Source: Halostreptopolyspora alba (GTDB taxonomy: Bacteria > Actinomycetota > Actinomycetes > Streptosporangiales > Streptosporangiaceae). From it: a stretch of DNA of 46,071 nucleotides. The stretch lies in NCBI GenBank assembly GCA_003725585.1, contig RJMB01000032.1, positions 1-46,071 on the forward strand. Direction: 5' to 3'. The position numbers were made by a program, and so were the translations under genes. Under the pieces are notes generated by a model. That model made no database searches and had not been told where the DNA came from. It was given only the letters and a program-made list of their open reading frames with translations. Positions 15,041 to 23,857 of the stretch are shown one piece after another (within the stretch, counting starts at the first letter, position 1; the number at the start of each line of letters is the position of its first letter).

Positions 15041-16626
15041 TGACCGAACCGCCCACCTCCACTGAGGAAGCGGGTCAGCCCCGGACGAGACTCCCCGTCC
15101 CGCCGCGGCTGGCCCGCTTCCTCATTCTGGTCGCGGTCTTCATCTGCGCCGCGTGCGGCCTCGTCTACGAGCTGGCGCTGGTCGCGATCGGCAGCTACCT
15201 GTTGGGTGACACCATCACACAGGCGTCGGTGGTGCTGTCGGTCATGGTGTTCGCGATGGGGATCGGCTCCCTGATCTCCAAGCGGTTGCAACCGCGACCG
15301 GCGCTGGCGTTCGCTGTGATCGAGGGGCTGCTGTCGCTCATCGGCGGGCTGTCCGTGCTGCTGTTGTACGCGGCGTTCGCGTGGTTCTCGCTGTACGGGC
15401 CGGCGCTGGTGGCGCTGGCGTTCGCGATCGGTGTGCTCATCGGAGCGGAGATCCCGCTGCTGATGACCCTGATCCAGCGCATCCGCAGGCAGGACGCCTC
15501 CATCGCGGTCGCCGACCTGTTCGCGGCCGACTACGTGGGCGGCCTCATCGGCGGGCTGGCGTTCCCCTTCCTGCTGCTGCCGCTGTTCGGGCTGCCGAAG
15601 GGCGCGCTCACGGTCGGCGCCCTCAACGCGGTCGTGGGTGTCGCGGTGGTGCTGTGGCTGTTCCGCGACGACCTGGGAACCCGGGTGCGGCTGCTGCTGA
15701 GCGGCGGACTGGCCGTGGTGCTCGTGCTGCTGACGCTGACCCTGTTCGCGTCGGACCGGTTCGAGCTCAGCGCGCGCCAGGCCCTCTACCGCGACCCGGT
15801 CGTGCACGCCGAACGCACCGACTACCAGGAGGTCGTGGTCACCGAGTCGATCGACGGCGAGGACGTGCGCCTCTTCCTGAACGGAGATCTACAGTTCTCC
15901 TCCCTGGACGAGTACCGCTACCACGAGTCGCTGGTGCATCCGGCCATGGCCGGGGAACGCGGTGACGTGCTGCTGCTCGGCGGCGGCGACGGCCTGGCGC
16001 TGCGCGAGATCCTGCGTTACGACGACGTCGACAGCGTCACACTGGTGGACCTGGACCCCGAGGTCATCGAACTCTCCCGGACCGACCCGACCATACGGGA
16101 GCTGAACGAGGACTCGCTGCGCGACCCCCGGGTCAACGTGGTGACCGCGGACGCGTTCAACTGGCTACGCGAGAACGGGCGACAGTTCGACGTCGTCATC
16201 GGCGACCTCCCCGACGGCCAGAACGTCTCCACCTCCAAGCTCTACACCGTGGAGTTCTACGCGCTGGTGCGCGAGGCCCTGACCCCCGGTGGCCGCGCCG
16301 CCATCCAGGCCGGGTCGCCGTACTTCGCCCCGGACGCCTACTGGAGCGTGGGCAACACGCTTGAAGAGGCGGGCCTGCCCAACACCGCCTACAACGTGGA
16401 CGTGCCCAGCTTCGGCAACTGGGGGTTCTTCCTCGCCTCCGCCGACGGGGCACCCGAGCTCGAACTCCCCGAGGACCACCCGAAGCTCGAGTTCCTCGAC
16501 CGCGACGTGCTGCGCGCCGCGCTCGTCTTCCCCGATGACCGCACCCCCGAAGAGGACCCTCAGGCGTCCAGCCTGCTGCACCCGCACATCATCAACTACC
16601 ACCAGAACGGTTGGCGAGGATACTAG
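15040..16626 (+). CDS. Membrane-embedded spermidine synthase-like protein
   Basis: The 528-residue protein joins an N-terminal membrane domain of about seven helices (residues 25-225, from FLILVAVFICAACGLVYELA) to a C-terminal aminopropyltransferase/methyltransferase-like Rossmann domain. In the latter, LLLGGGDGLALREIL is the nucleoside-binding loop, VTLVDLDPEVIEL follows, and IGDLPDGQ corresponds to the catalytic aspartate region, so decarboxylated-SAM chemistry is possible. The true substrate is unknown. The ATG at 15040 overlaps the DUF350 stop by 1 nt. Soluble spermidine synthases lack the membrane part; here the acceptor may be lipid or envelope-linked, which is inference. Confidence 0.92.
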   Translation: MTEPPTSTEEAGQPRTRLPVPPRLARFLILVAVFICAACGLVYELALVAIGSYLLGDTITQASVVLSVMVFAMGIGSLISKRLQPRPALAFAVIEGLLSLIGGLSVLLLYAAFAWFSLYGPALVALAFAIGVLIGAEIPLLMTLIQRIRRQDASIAVADLFAADYVGGLIGGLAFPFLLLPLFGLPKGALTVGALNAVVGVAVVLWLFRDDLGTRVRLLLSGGLAVVLVLLTLTLFASDRFELSARQALYRDPVVHAERTDYQEVVVTESIDGEDVRLFLNGDLQFSSLDEYRYHESLVHPAMAGERGDVLLLGGGDGLALREILRYDDVDSVTLVDLDPEVIELSRTDPTIRELNEDSLRDPRVNVVTADAFNWLRENGRQFDVVIGDLPDGQNVSTSKLYTVEFYALVREALTPGGRAAIQAGSPYFAPDAYWSVGNTLEEAGLPNTAYNVDVPSFGNWGFFLASADGAPELELPEDHPKLEFLDRDVLRAALVFPDDRTPEEDPQASSLLHPHIINYHQNGWRGY

Positions 16627-16639
16627 GTTGTGCTCCTTC

Positions 16640-16662
16640 GAAGCGCGGCACGGCCGCGCTTC
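16640..16662 (+). terminator. Terminator of the SpeE-like operon
   Basis: GAAGCGCGGC and GCCGCGCTTC form a perfect 10-bp stem with an ACG loop; the pairing extends outward by about 5 bp with one mismatch. It lies 14 nt after the stop of the SpeE-like gene. Confidence 0.7.
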
Positions 16663-16927
16663 GGAGGCTCTGGGCCGGGGTGCGGTCCGTGCCGCGGAGC
16701 GGATGAGGGGTGGGAACCCCCGTTGTGTGTCGCGTCACCCCTCGGGGTATGTGGACAGGCACCCCGACAGCTCTCGCCGGGCACCGAACACGGCGGGCCG
16801 CACGGCACCGCAGCGTCTCGAAACCCCGGCTATACGGTGTCTCACCACGCTTTTACCCGCGAAGCGCATCATTGGGTAGGCAGAAAGTAAGAGAAGATCC
16901 CAGCGGGTGACGATTCCGGAGGATTTG
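16663..16927 (+). other. Upstream region of the htrA-like gene
   Basis: No gene is seen. The segment nearest the start (16850-16915) is A-rich and should contain the promoter, but I found no convincing pair of boxes and no copy of the CTAAC repeats present before the MprA-like gene. Confidence 0.4.
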
Positions 16928-18400
16928 ATGAGCGCGAGCGACCACACCAGCGGTGGCCGCGAGGAGGGGCGTCAGGACACCGTCCAGCCCGCCCCGGGAC
17001 CACAGCCCCAGTGGGCTGCGGCCGACGGTGGCACACAGGTGTTCAGCGCGACCCCGGGACCGCCGCAGCCACCCGAAGGAGGGCACGTCCCCAACGGGCC
17101 GGGCGGGGGCGCCCACCCCGGGGGCCAGGCCGGCACCAGCGGCTACGCGTCCGCCGGTGGGCCGGGGGGTTTCGGTCCACCTCCTCCACCCCCCGGAGCG
17201 GCGACACCCGCTCCCGCCCCGCCCCCCGGCAACAACGGGCCACGCGGCCGGGTGCTGTTCGTCGCCGCGGTCACCGCGCTGATCACCAGCCTGATCGTGG
17301 GTCCGGCCACGGCGCTGCTGGCGCTACACCTCACGGGCTCCGGGCAGCCACTCAGCTCGCTCGGGGAGGGCCAGGCGAGCTCCAGATCCACCGGCGATGT
17401 CAGCGAGGTCGCCGACAAGGCGCTGCCCAGCGTCGTGTCCATCCAGGTCGGCGAAGGGGGCGGCAGCGGCGTCGTCATCAGCTCCGACGGCCAGATCCTG
17501 ACCAACGCGCACGTCATCCGGGCTCAGGGGGAGGACGAAGCGATCCGGGTCCAGTTCAACGACGGGGAGGAGGCCGAGGCGGAGCTCCTCGGCGCCGACC
17601 CCGTCTCGGACCTCGCCGTCGTGCAGGCCGAAGGGCAGAGTGGTCGCACCCCGGCGGTGTTCGGCGACTCCGACAAGGTCGAGGTGGGGGCGGACGTCGT
17701 CGCCATCGGTTCCCCCCTGGGGCTGTCGGGAACCGTGACCTCCGGCGTGGTCAGCGCGCTCGACCGCCCCGTGAACACCGGCATCGTGGAGCAGCAGCCC
17801 GACGAGGAGAGCGAGGATGAGCAGGCGCCCATCCCCGGTTTCCCGTTCGAGGATCCCACCGATCCGGAGTCAGAGCAGCAGCCACAGGCGCAGACGTCGC
17901 GGGTCATCAACGCCATCCAGGCCGACGCGCCGATCAACCCCGGCAACTCCGGCGGGCCGTTGGTGAACATGAACGGTGAGGTGATCGGGATCAACACGGC
18001 CATCGCCGGCTCAGGCAACCAGATGGGCACCTCAGGCTCGATCGGTCTCGGGTTCTCCATCCCGATCAACCAGGCGCAGCCCATCGCCGAGCAGCTGGTG
18101 ACGGAGGGACAGGCGGACTACGCCGCCATCGAGGCCACCATCACCGGGACGAGGGACGCCAGCGGAGCTGAGATCGTCGAGGTCGCCGAGGACGGAGCCG
18201 CCGAGCAGGCCGGCCTCGAGGAGGGCGACGTCATCACCGAGGTCGAGGGTGAAGAGATCAGCGACCCCGACAAGCTGATCGCGACGGTGCGCTCCCACCA
18301 GCCTGGTGACACGATCACCATCGGCTACGAGCGCGACGGCGACACCGACGAGGTCGACGTGACGCTGTCCGCGCAGTCGGCGGAGAGCATCGGAAACTAG
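16928..18400 (+). CDS. HtrA/DegP-type serine protease with PDZ domain (PepD-like)
   Basis: The 490-residue protein has a Pro/Gly-rich cytosolic N-terminus (1-105), one transmembrane helix (about 109-133), an S1C trypsin-like domain and a PDZ domain (about 398-480). The catalytic triad is visible: His195 in TNAHVI, Asp228 in SDLAVV and Ser341 in GNSGGP. An acidic insert (290-322) interrupts the protease domain. The ATG at 16928 follows GGAGG by 5 nt; a GTG at 16907 is the longer alternative. It should act outside the membrane on misfolded envelope proteins. In mycobacteria pepD is regulated by the adjacent mprAB; here the genes are neighbours but convergent. Confidence 0.95.
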   Translation: MSASDHTSGGREEGRQDTVQPAPGPQPQWAAADGGTQVFSATPGPPQPPEGGHVPNGPGGGAHPGGQAGTSGYASAGGPGGFGPPPPPPGAATPAPAPPPGNNGPRGRVLFVAAVTALITSLIVGPATALLALHLTGSGQPLSSLGEGQASSRSTGDVSEVADKALPSVVSIQVGEGGGSGVVISSDGQILTNAHVIRAQGEDEAIRVQFNDGEEAEAELLGADPVSDLAVVQAEGQSGRTPAVFGDSDKVEVGADVVAIGSPLGLSGTVTSGVVSALDRPVNTGIVEQQPDEESEDEQAPIPGFPFEDPTDPESEQQPQAQTSRVINAIQADAPINPGNSGGPLVNMNGEVIGINTAIAGSGNQMGTSGSIGLGFSIPINQAQPIAEQLVTEGQADYAAIEATITGTRDASGAEIVEVAEDGAAEQAGLEEGDVITEVEGEEISDPDKLIATVRSHQPGDTITIGYERDGDTDEVDVTLSAQSAESIGN

Positions 18401-18449
18401 CGACCACCGCGACGGACCGACCCGTCCCGGCCCGTCGCGGCGATGCCGT

Positions 18450-18481
18450 GCCCGCCTCGTTCCGGGGGATGCGAGGCGGGC
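18450..18481. terminator. Bidirectional hairpin between htrA and sensor kinase genes
   Basis: GCCCGCCTCG and CGAGGCGGGC form a perfect 10-bp stem with a 12-nt loop between convergent genes. No U-tract is present. Confidence 0.6.
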
Positions 18482-18683
18482 GCGGTCGTTCCCACCGCCA
18501 TCCGGGTGACCGCCGCTCCCCACGACCGGGGCGGGGAACCACCCTCGCGATCGGCACTCGGGCTCCGTGGTGCCCAGCCCACGGGCGCGGCGCGGGTCCC
18601 GACCTTCCCGAGACCGTCACCCCCACGGGACACCGCGGTGTGAGCCGGCCCGCGAGACCGCGGCGCACGCCCCCACAGGCGCG

Positions 18684-20201
18684 TCACTCCGGCGGCCGCG
18701 CCCAGTACTGACCCGCCCCGCTGTCGGACCGGCCCGGCTCCTCACCACCCGGGCGCCCCGGACCGCCATCCTCGGGTCGCTCCTCCGGGAGCGCGAACCC
18801 GACGACCGCGCCGCCGTCCTCGCGGTTGTGGGCGAACACGTCACCCCCGTGCTCCCGGGCGACCTCCTGCACCATGGACAGCCCGAGCCCGGATCCGGGC
18901 AGGCTGCGCGCCGAGGTGGCGCGGTAGAACCGTTCGAACACGTGCTCCAGTTCGGCGGGGTCGAACCCCGGTCCGCGGTCGCGCACCTCGACCCGCCCCT
19001 CCCGGACGACGACCTCGATCGGCGTGGTGCCCTCGGCGTCGAACTTCGCCGCGTTCTCCACCGGGTTGGCGATGGCGCGCTCCAGTGCCTGCGGCCGACC
19101 GCGCACGGCGGTCCCGTCGGCGTCGACGACGACGTCGCGACCGGTGCGTCGGCGCGCGCGGTCGGCGGCGTGCTCGGCCACCTCACCCAGCGCCACGTGT
19201 TGCCACGGCTCGTTCTCGCGCCGCTCGGTGGCCAGCTCCACCAGCTCGTTGACCAGGTCGGTAAGCTCGCGTGTCTCACCCTGCAGGTCCTCCACCAGCT
19301 GCTCCCTGGCCTCCGGGGAGAGTCGGTCGAAGCGCCGCATGACGCTGACGTTCGTCCGCAGGCTGGTGAGGGGGGTGCGCAGTTCGTGCGAGGCGTTCTG
19401 CACCAGGCGGTGCTGCTCCTCCCGCGCGGCGGCGAGGCGCTCCAGCATGGTGTTGAACGCCTTACCGAGCCGCCCCACCTCGTCGCCGCCGGCCCGCTCG
19501 CCGTCCTGGGCGCCGAGGTCGAGGCGTCCGGTGGAGCTCACGTACTCCGCGGTCTCGGTCAGCCGCACCAGCCGACCGGTGACGCGTCTGCCCACGAGCC
19601 ACCCGGCGAGCCCCGCTCCGGTCAGCACCACCAGGGCGACCCAGAACATCTGTAGGGCGAGCCGGTCGAGAAGCTGCTCCACCGGGGACAGCCGCTGGCC
19701 GACCTGGATCGCTCCCCTGCCGTCCCCGATCGACACGGTGGCGATCCGGTACTGCTCGTCGTTGGCGGTGTCCTCGCGGGTGCGCACCACGCCGGGCGCG
19801 GACTCGGCCGCCACATCGCGGTCCTCGACCTCGACCGGGAGCGGCTCGGGCTCGTCACGGTTGGTGACTGGCACCGTGACTCCCCCGTCGGGCGCGACCC
19901 CCTGGAACGTGAACGTGTCCGAGTGCACGAAACTGAGTGTTCCCTCGTCGGGGGGCTGGTGCGGCCGCTCGCGCAGGTCACTCGCGATCCCCTCGACCGT
20001 GGTGTCGAACTCCTCCTGCGCGTCGGCACGCACCAGGAACGCCGCGGTGTTGTAGGCGAGGGCCCCCACGAGGACCACGACGGCCGCGGCGACGAGCGCG
20101 AACGACACCGCGAACTTGGTGCCCAGCCGCAGCTCCGACCACGACCGCCAGGCCGGAAGCCGCGACCGGCGTGCCTTGGCGTTCGGTGTCCGCTCCGTCA
20201 T
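18684..20201 (-). CDS. Sensor histidine kinase, MprB-like
   Basis: The 505-residue membrane kinase has helices at about 31-52 and 185-206 flanking an extracytoplasmic sensor loop of about 130 residues, then HAMP, HisKA and HATPase domains. The phosphorylated His272 lies in NASHELRTPLTSL. The N box (Asn383) reads NPVENA instead of the usual NLVDNA. G1 (DRGPGFDP), F (VFERFYRA) and G2 (GSGLGLSMV) are intact. I chose the ATG at 20201, 22 bp after the regulator stop; an ATG at 20264 would overlap the regulator. The C-terminal tail is Gly/Pro-rich. Kinship with MprB rests on architecture and on the htrA neighbour. Confidence 0.93.
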   Translation of the reverse strand: MTERTPNAKARRSRLPAWRSWSELRLGTKFAVSFALVAAAVVVLVGALAYNTAAFLVRADAQEEFDTTVEGIASDLRERPHQPPDEGTLSFVHSDTFTFQGVAPDGGVTVPVTNRDEPEPLPVEVEDRDVAAESAPGVVRTREDTANDEQYRIATVSIGDGRGAIQVGQRLSPVEQLLDRLALQMFWVALVVLTGAGLAGWLVGRRVTGRLVRLTETAEYVSSTGRLDLGAQDGERAGGDEVGRLGKAFNTMLERLAAAREEQHRLVQNASHELRTPLTSLRTNVSVMRRFDRLSPEAREQLVEDLQGETRELTDLVNELVELATERRENEPWQHVALGEVAEHAADRARRRTGRDVVVDADGTAVRGRPQALERAIANPVENAAKFDAEGTTPIEVVVREGRVEVRDRGPGFDPAELEHVFERFYRATSARSLPGSGLGLSMVQEVAREHGGDVFAHNREDGGAVVGFALPEERPEDGGPGRPGGEEPGRSDSGAGQYWARPPE

Positions 20202-20223
20202 CTCGACCGTCGCACAACGGCTC

Positions 20224-20934
20224 TCACTGGGTCGTCTGGGGCCGCAGGGTGTAGCCCACCCCACGCACGGTCTGGATCAGCGTGGGCGTACCCTCGGGCT
20301 CGATCTTGCGGCGCAGGTAGCTGATGTAGACCGCGAGGTTCTTGGACTCGGGGCCGAAGTCGTAGCCCCAGATGCGGTCGTAGATCGTGGGGTGGTCGAG
20401 CACGATTCCCGCGTTCCGGGCCAGCAGCTCGAGCAGGTCGAACTCGGTCTTGGACAGTTCCACCTCGGTTCCGCCGCGCCACACGCGGCGCGCGCCGGGG
20501 TCCAGCCGCAGGTCGCCCACCTGGATCGGGGGTTCGGGACGGCCGTCCTCGGTGACCGGGGCGGCGCGGCGCAGCAGCGCCCGCAGCCGGGCGAGCAGCT
20601 CGTCCAGCTCGAACGGTTTGGGCAGGTAGTCGTCGGCCCCGGCGTCCAGGCCGGCCACCCGGTCGGAGGTCTCAACACGCGCGGTGAGCATCAGGATGGG
20701 GGTACGGTCACCTTCGGCCCGCAGCACCTGGCACACCCCGAGCCCGTCCACGTTGGGCATCATGATGTCGAGAACCAGCAGGTCCATCGGTTCGGAGTGC
20801 GCGGCCGCCAGCGCCTGCACCCCGTCGTTCGCGGTCCGCACCTCGTAGCCCTCGAGTTGCAGTGCCCGTTCGAGGGAGTCCCGGATGGCACGGTCGTCGT
20901 CGGCGACGAGCACACGAGACGCTGAGCTGCTCAT
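20224..20934 (-). CDS. OmpR-family response regulator, MprA-like
   Basis: The 236-residue regulator has a receiver domain with the acidic pocket ADDD (11-14), phospho-acceptor Asp56 in VLDIMMP and Lys in PKPF, followed by a winged-helix output domain (LSKTEFDLLELLARN, YISYLRRKI, VRGVGYTL). It is the first gene of an operon with the kinase. The ATG at 20934 agrees with the family's start; the frame is open a further 15 codons. Three GTTAG/CTAAC repeats phased by 11 and 22 bp lie just upstream, the pattern expected for tandem OmpR-type dimers and hence autoregulation. Confidence 0.95.
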   Translation of the reverse strand: MSSSASRVLVADDDRAIRDSLERALQLEGYEVRTANDGVQALAAAHSEPMDLLVLDIMMPNVDGLGVCQVLRAEGDRTPILMLTARVETSDRVAGLDAGADDYLPKPFELDELLARLRALLRRAAPVTEDGRPEPPIQVGDLRLDPGARRVWRGGTEVELSKTEFDLLELLARNAGIVLDHPTIYDRIWGYDFGPESKNLAVYISYLRRKIEPEGTPTLIQTVRGVGYTLRPQTTQ

Positions 20935-20955
20935 GGGACCATCCTGGCCTACGCG

Positions 20956-20994
20956 GGTTAGCCGACGGTTAGAGAACACGAGTGTCCCCGTTAG
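20956..20994 (-). promoter_or_regulatory. Phased CTAAC direct repeats (OmpR-type operator)
   Basis: On the + strand GTTAG occurs at 20957, 20968 and 20990, i.e. at spacings of 11 and 22 bp on one face of the helix. GGTTAG is the longer form of the first two. The cluster starts 22 bp before the response regulator's ATG. Binding by the MprA-like protein is inferred. Confidence 0.55.
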
Positions 20995-21070
20995 ACACCC
21001 GTGTCCCTCGCCCTCGGTGGGTAATGGTAGGGGACGGGTGCGTCCGCCCGCCTCGGTCCTCCCCGCCGGC

Positions 21071-21934
21071 TCAGGCGGTGCGCGGTTCGGCGCCCTCCAT
21101 CTCGGCCGCGTTCGTGCCCGGCAGGCCGCGGCGGGCGCCGCTTCCCCGGCGGTCGGCGGGAACCACGAGGGGGGTGTGCGACTCCGGGTCCGTGATGACC
21201 TGGACGGGCAGCCCGAAGACCTCCTCGACCAGTTCGGCGGTGACCACGTCCGAGGGCGCCCCCTCGGCGACCACCTGGCCGTCCTTCATCGCGATCAGAT
21301 GGCTGGCGTACCGGCATGCGTGGTTCAGGTCGTGCAGCACCGCCACCAGCGTGTACTCGCTTTCCGCGTGCAGCTGGGCGCACAGGTCGAGCACGTCCAT
21401 CTGGTGGGCGATGTCGAGGTAGGTGGTGGGCTCGTCGAGAAGCAGCAGCGGGGTCTGCTGGGCCAGCACCATGGCCAGCCACACCCGCTGTCGTTGGCCA
21501 CCGGACAGCTCGTCGACGACCCGGTCGGCCAGCTCGCGCACACCGGTGGCGTCCATGGCCTCGTCGATGACGCGCTCGTCCGTGCGCGACCACTGCTTCA
21601 GGAACTTCTGGTGCGGGTAGCGCCCACGCGCCACCAGGTCGGCGACGGTGATGCCGTCCGGCGCCACCGAGGACTGCGGGAGCAGTCCGAGCCGGCGCGC
21701 CACCTCCTTGGACGGGTAGGAGCCGATGAGCCGGCCGTCGAGGTGGACGGCGCCCGCCGCGGGCTTCATCATCCGCGACAGCGCGCGCAGCAGGGTGGAC
21801 TTGCCGCAGGCGTTGGGTCCGACGATCACGGTGAACGAGTTGTCGGGGATGCTGATCCCCAGATTCCGGGAGATGACGCTCTGGTCGTAGGCCAGCGTCA
21901 GGTTCTCCCCCCGTAGCCGCGACGGTTCGGACAT
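21071..21934 (-). CDS. ABC transporter ATPase, ferric-siderophore type
   Basis: This 287-residue FecE/FepC-type ATPase should power import of iron-siderophore or cobalamin-like substrates. It has Walker A GPNACGKST (39-47), Q-loop LLPQSS, signature LSGGQRQRVWLA, Walker B LLLLDEPT and H-loop VLHDLNHA. The NACGKST version of the P-loop is typical of this subfamily. The ATG at 21934 follows GAGGAG by 6 nt. No permease or binding protein gene is adjacent, so it is either an orphan shared by several importers or the remnant of a longer operon. Confidence 0.93.
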   Translation of the reverse strand: MSEPSRLRGENLTLAYDQSVISRNLGISIPDNSFTVIVGPNACGKSTLLRALSRMMKPAAGAVHLDGRLIGSYPSKEVARRLGLLPQSSVAPDGITVADLVARGRYPHQKFLKQWSRTDERVIDEAMDATGVRELADRVVDELSGGQRQRVWLAMVLAQQTPLLLLDEPTTYLDIAHQMDVLDLCAQLHAESEYTLVAVLHDLNHACRYASHLIAMKDGQVVAEGAPSDVVTAELVEEVFGLPVQVITDPESHTPLVVPADRRGSGARRGLPGTNAAEMEGAEPRTA

Positions 21935-22090
21935 GGGCGCTCCTCGGCGTTGCTCGTCGTCGGGGCCGGCCACACGCCGCCCCCGGTAGAGGCTACTTCG
22001 GAGTGGATTCCCCCGGAAGGGGCGGGGGTCGGTGTGGCCAGGTGGCCGTGGTCACGGTGCTCCTTCTCCCGGCCCCACACGGCGGGTGTT

Positions 22091-22119
22091 CCGCCCCACG
22101 GCCCGTGGCCGTGGGGCGG
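22091..22119. terminator. 13-bp perfect hairpin
   Basis: CCGCCCCACGGCC and GGCCGTGGGGCGG pair perfectly around CGT. It starts 39 nt beyond the stop of the leftward reductase gene at 22158 and separates it from the ABC ATPase gene. Confidence 0.7.
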
Positions 22120-22157
22120 GTCCGGGGGCCACGGTGTCGGCACCGCGGGTTCGCCGG

Positions 22158-23078
22158 TCAGCTGTGGCGACCGCCGTCCTGTCCGGACAGGCGCTCGACC
22201 ACCCGCGCGAGCGCGGAATGGTCGGCGTCGCCCTCGCCCGAGGCGATGAGTGTGCCCAGGAACTGCCGGACGAGCGCCGTCGTCGACAGGGCCACGCCCG
22301 CCTCGCTGCCGGCCTCCAGCGCGATGCCGAGGTCCTTGTGGTGCAGCCGGGCCTTGAACCCGGGCTCGTAGTTCGCGTCGAGCATGCGCTGGCCGTGCAC
22401 CTCCAGGATCCTGCTGCCGGCCAGTCCGCCGAGCAGCGCCTCGCGCACCCGCGCCGGGTCGACGCCGCTGCGCTCCGCCAGGGTCAGCGCCTCGGCCACC
22501 GCCTGGATCGTCCCGGACACCACGACCTGGTTGGCCGCCTTGGCGACCTGGCCGGCCCCGCTCTGTCCGATAAGGGTGATCGTGCTGCCGAGCGCGGAGA
22601 GGATCGGCCGGGCACGCGTGAAGTCGGCCTCGTCACCACCCACCATGATGGTCAGCGCGGCGTCGACGGCCCCCTTCTGGCCGCCGCTGACCGGGGCGTC
22701 GAGCATGCGCACCCCCCGCTCGGCGAGGGTGGCGGACAGCTCCCGGGTCACGCCCGCCGAGATGGTGCTCATGTCGATGAGCATCCCGCCCTCACGCAGG
22801 GCGCTGGCCACCCCGTTCTCGCCCAGGACCACCGTGCGGACGTCGGGGGCGTCGGGCAGCATCACGATAACGACGTCGGCGTCGGTGGCCGCCGCGGCTG
22901 GGCTGCTCGCGGGGGTGGCGCCCGCGTCGACGAGCCGGTCGACCGCCTGGCGGCTGCGGTTGTGCACGGTCACGCTGTACCCGGCCGAGACCAGGTTGCG
23001 CGCCATGGGTTCGCCCATGATGCCCAGACCAACGAAACCGACCCGCGTTTGGCCGGGGAGGTACTCGGCTGCGCTCAC
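22158..23078 (-). CDS. 2-hydroxy-3-oxopropionate reductase-like beta-hydroxyacid dehydrogenase
   Basis: The 306-residue protein belongs to the 3-hydroxyisobutyrate/tartronate semialdehyde reductase family. It has the dinucleotide motif GFVGLGIMGEPMARN (14-28), substrate loop DAPVSGGQKGA (128-137), catalytic Lys180 in GQSGAGQVAKAANQ, and FKARLHHKDLGIAL. The SGGQKGA loop favours tartronate semialdehyde reductase (glyoxylate pathway) over 3-hydroxyisobutyrate dehydrogenase, but other gamma-hydroxyacid reductases share it. The start is a GTG at 23078 with GGGGA about 9 nt upstream. It is monocistronic, and no glyoxylate carboligase gene is in view. Confidence 0.9.
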   Translation of the reverse strand: MSAAEYLPGQTRVGFVGLGIMGEPMARNLVSAGYSVTVHNRSRQAVDRLVDAGATPASSPAAAATDADVVIVMLPDAPDVRTVVLGENGVASALREGGMLIDMSTISAGVTRELSATLAERGVRMLDAPVSGGQKGAVDAALTIMVGGDEADFTRARPILSALGSTITLIGQSGAGQVAKAANQVVVSGTIQAVAEALTLAERSGVDPARVREALLGGLAGSRILEVHGQRMLDANYEPGFKARLHHKDLGIALEAGSEAGVALSTTALVRQFLGTLIASGEGDADHSALARVVERLSGQDGGRHS

Positions 23079-23188
23079 TTGCGTGTCCCCTTTCGCTTTC
23101 CTCGTCGTGGGCGGCGTCGCGTTCGCCGGTGGTCAGCGTATGCGGTGCGGGGCGCACGTCGGGTGAGGCGGGGGGGGGGACGGTGGTC

Positions 23189-23836
23189 TCACTCGTGTCC
23201 CGGAGTGGGGTGCGGTGGGTCGCTGGCGCGCAGTGACTCCAGCAACCGGTTCAGCGCGGCGACCGTGTCACTGAGGTCCCGGGAGTCCTCGGAGCGGGCG
23301 AGCCACAGTGCGGCCTCGTTCATCGCCCCCGAAAGAAGGTGGATGAGAGGGGTCACCGGCTGCTCCGCTATGATCCGGTGCTCGACGAGTTCGGTGAGGA
23401 TCTCGGTCAGGTGCCGCTCGGAGGCGGCCTCGTCCATGGCGCGCCACTCGCTCCAGCCCAGGACCGCCGGACCGTCGACGAGCATGATCCGCTGCACCTC
23501 GGTTTCGGCGCTCGCGGCGAGAAACGCCGCGCACCCGGAGGTCAGTCGTGTCCACGGGTCCGGTGCCGACTCCGCGACCGCCGCGACCCGCTTCCCGACG
23601 TCGTGCTGCACCTCGGTGATCACCGCCCGGAACAGCTCCAGCTTGCTGCCGAAGTGGTGGTAGAGCGCGCCTTTGGTCACGCCGGCGCGCTGGGTGAGCT
23701 CCGTCAGGCTCACCGCGCTGTAGCCCTTGGCCGCGAACAGTTCCCTCCCCGTGGCCACCAGCTCTCGCCTGGTCGCTTCGCGCTGCTGTGCCTTGGTCCG
23801 GTGCGCGGCCGTGTCCGCCCGCCGGTCGTCCGTCAT
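23189..23836 (-). CDS. TetR-family repressor of the adjacent VOC gene
   Basis: The 215-residue TetR protein has an N-terminal HTH (LFAAKGYSAVSLTELTQRAGVTKGALYHHFGSKLELF) and a helical ligand domain. It is divergent from the VOC gene at 23933; two near-identical operators lie between them, one inside the VOC promoter. Two starts are possible. The ATG at 23836 follows AGGAGGG by a long 12 nt; the ATG at 23863 sits in the operator and has no ribosome site. I prefer 23836. A -10-like TAAACT on the - strand (23887-23882) would give a start point just before 23863. The effector is unknown. Confidence 0.92.
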   Translation of the reverse strand: MTDDRRADTAAHRTKAQQREATRRELVATGRELFAAKGYSAVSLTELTQRAGVTKGALYHHFGSKLELFRAVITEVQHDVGKRVAAVAESAPDPWTRLTSGCAAFLAASAETEVQRIMLVDGPAVLGWSEWRAMDEAASERHLTEILTELVEHRIIAEQPVTPLIHLLSGAMNEAALWLARSEDSRDLSDTVAALNRLLESLRASDPPHPTPGHE

Positions 23837-23857
23837 CGGGGCGCCCCGCCCTCCTTT

